Below are positions 6,271 to 10,529 of a stretch of 10,529 bases of DNA, piece after piece; within the stretch, counting starts at the first letter, position 1, and each line of letters begins with the position of its first letter. The notes under the pieces were generated by a model. It did not search any database. It worked only from the letters and a program-made list of their open reading frames with translations, and was not told the DNA's origin. Source of the DNA: an uncultured Collinsella sp. (GTDB taxonomy: Bacteria > Actinomycetota > Coriobacteriia > Coriobacteriales > Coriobacteriaceae); NCBI GenBank assembly GCA_900542325.1, contig UQMY01000049.1, positions 1-10,529 on the forward strand, in the 5' to 3' direction. The position numbers were made by a program, and so were the translations under genes.

Positions 6271-6717
6271 CTAGAGCTCCAGGCGCTCCTCGCTGCCGTC
6301 GATATCACAGAAGCGCGCGGCAATGTTGCGGACCGAAAAGAAAGCAAGGCGGCCGTCGTTGGCACTCTCGTGTTCCTCGCCGATGCCCACCATGTGCTTA
6401 AAACCCGCTTGACGCACCTTGTCGCTCGCAACTGCGTCGTCCTCAAGTGCGGCTTCGCCGGTCAATACGATCCAGCATTCCCCCGGCTTCCAGCCCGAGA
6501 GCTCAAACTTGGGATTCGCACTCAGCTCCGCCCACACATCCTTGTCGCGCGACGTGCAAAACCACAGCTTACCTTCATCGACCATGGCAAACGAAAACGG
6601 CCTCACGCGAGGCTGATGCCCGTCGGCCACATCGGTCGTGGCCAGATACCACGCCGGAATGCGCCTGAGATACGAGCAGGCGCGCTCAAGCTGAGCCGTG
6701 CGGTCGTTGTCGGTCAT
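6271..6717 (-). CDS. PNPOx-like split-barrel protein (putative FMN-binding), paralogue 2
   Basis: A 148-residue member of the same superfamily as the next gene downstream; by eye the two share nearly half of their residues. Shared blocks are IPAWYLATT (20-28), RVRPFSFA (37-44), EGKLWFCTSRDKDVWAEL (48-65) and a strand around 72-86, followed by FKHMVGIGEEHE and AFFSVRN near the C-terminus. The ATG at 6717 is preceded by AAAGGGG at 5-nt spacing. It starts 30 bp after the ecfT stop with no terminator between, so it is very probably co-transcribed with the ECF genes. A small flavin-dependent reductase or oxidase, or a flavin carrier, are the main possibilities. No signal peptide or membrane segment is seen. 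Confidence 0.8.
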   Translation of the reverse strand: MTDNDRTAQLERACSYLRRIPAWYLATTDVADGHQPRVRPFSFAMVDEGKLWFCTSRDKDVWAELSANPKFELSGWKPGECWIVLTGEAALEDDAVASDKVRQAGFKHMVGIGEEHESANDGRLAFFSVRNIAARFCDIDGSEERLEL

Positions 6718-6747
6718 AGGGACCCCTTTCTTGCGCTCGAATCGCGC

Positions 6748-7548
6748 CTAAACAAGTTGAAGGTTGACGACGATGACACACGCAAACAGCAGCATCGTCA
6801 CCACCGCAGCCAGCGCATCCCCGCGGCGAAATGCAAGCGCATGCAGACGCGTGCGGCCCTGCTCGCCGTGATAGCAGCGTGCATCCATGGCGGCAGACAG
6901 CGTCTCGGCATGACGGAACACGCCCGTGAACAGTGGAATCGCCACACTGCCGAGCATACGCACGCCGCCGAGCGGGCCACCCGTTACGCGTGCACCGCGG
7001 CTTGCCTGCGCATCGGCCGTCTGCTTCATCTCGGTGGCGAACTGCGGCATAAAGCGCAACGCGATGCCCATGATCATGCCGAGCTCATGCGCCGGAAGCC
7101 CCACGCGCGCAAACGGTGCGAGCAGACGCTCAAAGCCCGCGGTGAGGTCGAGCGTCGGTGTGGTGAGCGTAATGGCGCTCATGCCGGCCATCATCAGGGT
7201 CAGGCGACACGCCATAAAGGCGGCAGAACGCAGTGAGCCCTCGCTTATCTGCAGAAAGCCGAGCTGCCACAGGATGCGCCCACTCTGATCGGTAAACAAG
7301 TTGAGCACCGCGACCACGACGACGATTGCCAGCAGCGGCGCCATCGACGACAGAACGCGACGAGCCGGCACCCGGGACACGGCATAGATCAGCACGACGA
7401 AAATTGCGACAGGGGCCAATCCGCGGAAGCCGCCGACGGTCAGCGTCGTGATCAAAAACACAAAGCCCAGGAGCAGCTTGGTGCGCGGATCCAGGCGATG
7501 GATCGCGCTATCGCTCGGATAGTAGCTGCCAAACGAAAACGCCTCCAT
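6748..7548 (-). CDS. ecfT: ECF transporter transmembrane component EcfT
   Basis: A 266-residue integral membrane protein that couples the S component to the ATPases in energy-coupling-factor importers. Hydrophobic segments lie at about 25-43, 46-60, 70-86, 110-130 and 246-266. The opening (SAIHRLDPRTKL) is family-typical. The two C-terminal coupling-helix signatures, which dock into the ATPase grooves, are ASRG (182-185) and DARCY (222-226); the second carries Cys where the usual Ala-Arg-Gly has Gly. The ATG at 7548 overlaps the ecfA stop as TGATG and has AGGAGG 7 nt upstream. A TTG two codons earlier would sit almost on that Shine-Dalgarno and is rejected. Translational coupling to ecfA is likely. 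Confidence 0.93.
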   Translation of the reverse strand: MEAFSFGSYYPSDSAIHRLDPRTKLLLGFVFLITTLTVGGFRGLAPVAIFVVLIYAVSRVPARRVLSSMAPLLAIVVVVAVLNLFTDQSGRILWQLGFLQISEGSLRSAAFMACRLTLMMAGMSAITLTTPTLDLTAGFERLLAPFARVGLPAHELGMIMGIALRFMPQFATEMKQTADAQASRGARVTGGPLGGVRMLGSVAIPLFTGVFRHAETLSAAMDARCYHGEQGRTRLHALAFRRGDALAAVVTMLLFACVIVVNLQLV

Positions 7549-9452
7549 CAGCAACCCTCCTCTCGCGCGACCGTTTCGGATTTGGCCTTGTCCGAGACGT
7601 TAGAAGAACCGCCTGAGCGACCGATCGGCAAATCTGCCAACTCGTCGGCCAACGACTCAACCGTATAGAGCCCGCCGCGATGCAGCGGCACGCCCGCTTC
7701 CGCGAGCGCCAACGCCATGCGCTGGGCAGCGGGAACACCCAAGCCGATTGATTTAAGCTCATCCGCATGCGCAAAAACCTGAGCGGGCGTGCCCTCAGCA
7801 AACACCGCGCCCTCGTTCATCACGACAATACGATCGCAGCAATTGGCAAGGTCATCCATACTGTGTGAGACCATGACGACGGTCAGGCCCCCATGGTGAA
7901 GTCGATCGATGAGCTCCAGGAAATCACTGCGCGCCGCCGGATCGAGCCCCGCCATGGGCTCATCGAGTACCAGGACCTCGGGCTCCATGGCAAGCACGCC
8001 AGCAAACGCCACGCGCCGCTGTTGGCCACCCGAAAGCTCAAAGGGACTCTTGTCGCCCACCGTGGCCAAGTCGAGGCCCACGCGCGCGAGCGATGACTCA
8101 ACGCGGCGCGCGACCTCGGCCTGCGACAAGCCAAGGTTGTGCGGGCCAAACGCCACGTCCTGCGTCACGGTTTCGGCAAACAGCTGACGCTCGGGATATT
8201 GAAACACCACGCCGACCTTGGCCTTAACCGCGGCGGCATCTTTCTTGTTTGCCAGGTCGAGCCCCAACGCGTAAACGGAACCCTCCTGGGGGCGAATCAA
8301 ACCGTTGAGATGCTGGACCAGCGTCGACTTACCCGAACCGGTATGGCCTGCTAAGCCCAGGAACTCGCCGCGACGCACCGTCAGCGATACATCGCGCAGC
8401 GCCCACGGGCTGCTGGGGTCGTTTCCCCAGAGAGCCTGTTTGCTCGATTTGCCCGCAACGGCCGAGCGCTTATGCCAGCGGCGACGCTCGCGGGCGCTCA
8501 GCGAGTAACTATGCGAGAGGTGCGAAATCTCGATGACGGGCTCCGACGCGGCTGTCCCGTCGGTTGCAGAGGAGGCGTTGTCGAGCACACGAGAATCGGA
8601 TGCAGAAGGCCGCCCTGCGGTGTCTTCCCCACTCCGGTCGGCATATACCTGCGCAATCTCGGCGACCATATCCGCCTCGCGCACCTGCGCATGAACGGGC
8701 ACGCCCTTCGCACGAAGCGCCGTGCCCAAGCAGCACGACGCCGGCATATCCAGGTTGAGCTCCGCGAGCTCATCTGCCCGCGTCAGAATCTCCTCGGGCG
8801 TACCGAGCATGGCAACGCGCCCCGCCCGAAATACCGCGACACGATCGGCCTCGGCGGCCTCTTCCATAAAGTGCGTAATCATCACGATGGTCATGCCGCG
8901 ATCGTGCAACGCGTGGCAAGCCTTCATGAGGCCCTTGCGTCCACGCGGATCGAGCATCGAAGAAGCCTCGTCCAAGATGAGCACGCGCGGTTCCATGGCG
9001 AGCACACCGGCAAGCGCCACGCGCTGCTTTTGGCCACCCGAGAGCGCGTGGGTCTCGTGGCGCTCAAAGCCCACCAGGCCCACGCCCTTCAGCGCCTCGC
9101 GTACACGCTGTGCTATTTGTGCCGATGGCACGCCCAAGTTTTCGGGACCAAAGGCAACATCGTCCTCGACAAGCGTCGCCACCAGCTGATCATCCGGGTT
9201 CTGGAACACCATGCCCGCAGTCGAGCGGATGTCGTAGACCAGCTCGGGATCGGACGCGTCCATGCCGTTGACGCGCACCGTTCCCGTATCGGGCTGCAGC
9301 AGCGCGTTCAAATGCTTGGCGAACGTCGACTTGCCCGACCCGTTGCCGCCGAGGATGCAGAAAAACTCGCCATCCTCGATGTTCAGATCGATGCCGTCGA
9401 GTGCCGGTACGGCACCGTCATAGCTAAAGGAAACGCCCCGACACTCAATCAT
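7548..9452 (-). CDS. ecfA: ECF transporter double ATPase (EcfA1-EcfA2 fusion)
   Basis: A 634-residue cytosolic protein with two complete ABC ATPase domains. Domain 1 (about 1-240) has Walker A GGNGSGKST (35-43), Q-loop Q84, signature LSGGQKQR (137-144), Walker B VLILDEASSMLDP (157-169) and H-loop H194; the DEASSMLDP form is EcfA1-like. Domain 2 (about 305-575) has GHTGSGKST (369-377), Q418 in VVFQYPERQLF, LSGGQQRR (473-480), VLVLDEPMAGLDP (493-505) and H530; it is EcfA2-like. All catalytic residues are intact in both, so two active sites are expected. A Ser/Ala/Asp-rich linker (about 272-303) and a basic insertion in domain 2 (about 318-345) are extra to the usual fold. Separate ecfA1 and ecfA2 genes are common elsewhere; here they are one chain. 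The ATG overlaps the ribU stop (ATGA), with AAAGG 6 nt upstream. Confidence 0.95.
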   Translation of the reverse strand: MIECRGVSFSYDGAVPALDGIDLNIEDGEFFCILGGNGSGKSTFAKHLNALLQPDTGTVRVNGMDASDPELVYDIRSTAGMVFQNPDDQLVATLVEDDVAFGPENLGVPSAQIAQRVREALKGVGLVGFERHETHALSGGQKQRVALAGVLAMEPRVLILDEASSMLDPRGRKGLMKACHALHDRGMTIVMITHFMEEAAEADRVAVFRAGRVAMLGTPEEILTRADELAELNLDMPASCCLGTALRAKGVPVHAQVREADMVAEIAQVYADRSGEDTAGRPSASDSRVLDNASSATDGTAASEPVIEISHLSHSYSLSARERRRWHKRSAVAGKSSKQALWGNDPSSPWALRDVSLTVRRGEFLGLAGHTGSGKSTLVQHLNGLIRPQEGSVYALGLDLANKKDAAAVKAKVGVVFQYPERQLFAETVTQDVAFGPHNLGLSQAEVARRVESSLARVGLDLATVGDKSPFELSGGQQRRVAFAGVLAMEPEVLVLDEPMAGLDPAARSDFLELIDRLHHGGLTVVMVSHSMDDLANCCDRIVVMNEGAVFAEGTPAQVFAHADELKSIGLGVPAAQRMALALAEAGVPLHRGGLYTVESLADELADLPIGRSGGSSNVSDKAKSETVAREEGC

Positions 9453-10039
9453 GCGCGGCCTTTGACCTGGTCCTTTTTAGGCGTGATGAGGTTGGAGACT
9501 GCTTTATACACCGCTAGCGTCAACACCGAGTTAAGCACGGTCTTGATAAGGTTGAACGGCAGCACGGCAGGAACCATGAGCGGGGCGATCACATCGACCG
9601 AGCCATACCAGAACCAAACGCCGATGGTCAGATTCGCAACCATGGACAGCGCCGTAGCGGCAATAACGCCCAGCACCAGGCCAATCACAGCACCCTTATA
9701 GGTATGCATCTTTTGGTAGACGATAGCCGCAGGCAGAATATAGCCCAGCGTGGCAACCAAGTTCATAAGCGCACCGACCCAATCGCCCGTGGTAAGCGCA
9801 TGGATAACGATCGCCATAGCGGCAACAGCGGTGCCGGCACCAGGGCCATACGCAAATCCACACACCATCGCTGGCACCAGCGACGGGTCATACGTCAAAA
9901 ACGGCGCCGAGGGAAGGATGGGCAGCTGCACATACATAAAGAGCGCGCCCAAGGCACACATGAGCGCCATGGTTACGAGCTGTTTGGTGCTCCACCTATT
10001 CGTGTTCTCAAAATGGATATGCTGCGACTGTTCAGACAT
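9449..10039 (-). CDS. ribU: Riboflavin ECF transporter S component RibU
   Basis: A 196-residue, six-helix membrane protein that binds riboflavin outside the cell and hands it to the EcfT/EcfA module. Hydrophobic helices lie at about 21-38, 52-64, 66-82, 88-108, 114-138 and 152-182. PFLTYDPSLVPAMV (46-59) followed by GFAYGP, the NLVAT segment, and PFNLIKTVLNSVL (161-173) fit RibU. The FMN riboswitch directly upstream is strong independent support. The start is the ATG at 10039, with AGGTGA about 5 nt upstream. An in-frame ATG at 10060 lies inside the riboswitch P1/3' core and is rejected. The stop overlaps the ecfA start by 4 bp (ATGA), implying translational coupling. Confidence 0.93.
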   Translation of the reverse strand: MSEQSQHIHFENTNRWSTKQLVTMALMCALGALFMYVQLPILPSAPFLTYDPSLVPAMVCGFAYGPGAGTAVAAMAIVIHALTTGDWVGALMNLVATLGYILPAAIVYQKMHTYKGAVIGLVLGVIAATALSMVANLTIGVWFWYGSVDVIAPLMVPAVLPFNLIKTVLNSVLTLAVYKAVSNLITPKKDQVKGRA

Positions 10040-10054
10040 AAGATCACCTGCCTC

Positions 10055-10230
10055 TTTCATCCGGACTCTAACCGTTGGTACTGGGATCTCACCAGTTCAG
10101 CCGGCATGCGAACCAACGCACACCCGGGTCGCGGACTCATCGGCTCGGTCGCAGGTCCTCGCCTGCGCCACGGCACCCCTTTGGCACCGCCCGATTTACC
10201 GCCAGTGGGGAATTTCACCCCGCCCTGAAA
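10055..10230 (-). promoter_or_regulatory. FMN riboswitch (RFN element)
   Basis: On the minus strand the conserved aptamer blocks appear in order: GGGCGGGGTGAAATTCCCC, ACTGGCGGTAAA, AGTCCGCGA, CTGGTGAGATCCCAG, CCAACGGTTAGAGTC and CGGATGAAA. P1 is closed by TTTCA (10226-10230) with TGAAA (10055-10059). The P3 stem (ATCGG/CCGAT, 10191-10195 with 10139-10143) carries a 47-nt variable extension, so the aptamer is long (176 nt). FMN binding to this class lowers expression of riboflavin genes. Only 15 nt separate P1 from the ribU ATG and no terminator fits there. Control is therefore probably translational, through access to the AGGTGA site next to P1. Its presence fixes the ECF system as a riboflavin importer. 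Confidence 0.95.
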
Positions 10231-10241
10231 CAGCAATTGCA

Positions 10242-10269
10242 AGTGTAGCACGAGCAATCGTTCGCGCAA
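10242..10269 (-). promoter_or_regulatory. Candidate promoter for the flavin operon
   Basis: A -10-like TACACT (10242-10247 on the plus map) lies 11 nt upstream of the riboswitch 5' end, placing the transcript start just before the aptamer. A weak -35 candidate, TTGCGC (10264-10269), sits at 16-bp spacing and matches only three of the six consensus bases. Position is the main support. Confidence 0.4.
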
Positions 10270-10486
10270 GTATGCCAAGGGTAATTTGTGGCGGGGACCA
10301 GTTGCCGCAACAACCACGTCCTCCATCCACCCCAAAGCAGCGCGCCTTTCGCGCAAAGCGCGAAACAGCGACCGGGATACGTACCCCCATCAACCACGTC
10401 CTCCACCGCCCGCCGACCTCAAGGCCGTAAACGCAGGGAATCCGGGGGCGTGACGGGGGCTTCTCTCCGGAACATTCCGCAGGACG
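10270..10486. other. Non-coding upstream region with paired 15-bp direct repeats and a hairpin
   Basis: No credible gene is seen in this stretch. CAACCACGTCCTCCA occurs at 10311-10325 and again at 10391-10405, exactly 80 bp apart. Between them lies a perfect hairpin, TTTCGCGC-AAA-GCGCGAAA (10347-10365). The repeats could be protein-binding sites for the flavin operon or part of a repetitive intergenic element. The open frames crossing this area have no family resemblance and no convincing ribosome-binding site. Confidence 0.45.
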
Positions 10487-10529
10487 CAAAGAGGCTCCGC
10501 AGCGCGAAGCGCGATGCGGAGCCTCTTTG
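10487..10529. terminator. Strong hairpin at right window edge (probable terminator)
   Basis: CAAAGAGGCTCCGCA (10487-10501) pairs over all 15 bases with TGCGGAGCCTCTTTG (10515-10529), enclosing a loop that itself contains GCGC-GAA-GCGC. The stem ends in A/T pairs (AAAGAGG...CCTCTTT), as bidirectional terminators often do. The window stops at its last base, so a following T-tract on the plus strand cannot be judged. It probably ends a neighbouring transcript outside the window and insulates the flavin operon. Confidence 0.6.

Noticed and set aside
10040..10060. ATG at 10060 as the ribU start
   Set aside because: It falls inside the conserved CGGATGAAA end of the FMN aptamer. The ATG at 10039 has its own AGGTGA ribosome-binding site.
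1..10529. CRISPR array, toxin-antitoxin, phage or defence genes
   Set aside because: No regular spacer-repeat pattern and no proteins of these kinds were found. The repeats at the left edge number only two copies with non-spacer-like content.

Overview
The window reads as high-GC actinobacterial DNA, most likely from the Coriobacteriia (Collinsella-like). This rests on the GC-rich coding style, the argC-argJ-argB-argD order, a single-chain double-ATPase EcfA, and an FMN-riboswitch-controlled riboflavin ECF transporter. The genus is an inference; no marker gene is present. Every protein gene supported here is on the minus strand, so the window reads biologically from right to left.

Flavin half (about 10530 down to 5700): a strong hairpin at the right edge, an upstream region with a 15-bp direct repeat, a plausible promoter, then a well-conserved FMN riboswitch aptamer. 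Behind it lie ribU (riboflavin-binding S component), a fused two-domain ECF ATPase, ecfT, and two tandem paralogous PNPOx-like split-barrel proteins. ribU/ecfA overlap as ATGA and ecfA/ecfT as TGATG. The next gaps are 30 and 51 bp, and no terminator is visible before a 54-nt hairpin at 5718-5771. The layout suggests one flavin-responsive transcript that makes a complete riboflavin importer plus two putative flavin-binding proteins.

Arginine half (5551 down to 664): argC, argJ, argB and argD, covering the acetylated part of ornithine synthesis. ArgJ can recycle the acetyl group. ArgB has the N-terminal helix typical of arginine-inhibited kinases. Upstream of argC are two TGCAT-N4-ATGCA-like sites 21 bp apart centre to centre, a good candidate ArgR operator pair. 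The argC Shine-Dalgarno lies in the loop of a small hairpin.

Left end (1-663): no convincing gene. It holds two copies of a 55-bp GC-rich repeat. Each copy is followed by a plus-strand intrinsic terminator of different stem sequence and then by a shared GGCCCA...CATGGGATTCGAACCC motif that resembles the complement of a tRNA T-arm. Next comes an AT-rich segment bounded by imperfect 32-bp inverted repeats (331-362 and 515-546). Both look like non-coding repeat elements.

No wholly new protein system is evident. The points most worth following are the inclusion of the ECF energizing module and two PNPOx-like proteins in a riboswitch operon, the candidate ARG boxes, and the two unexplained repeat elements at the left edge.
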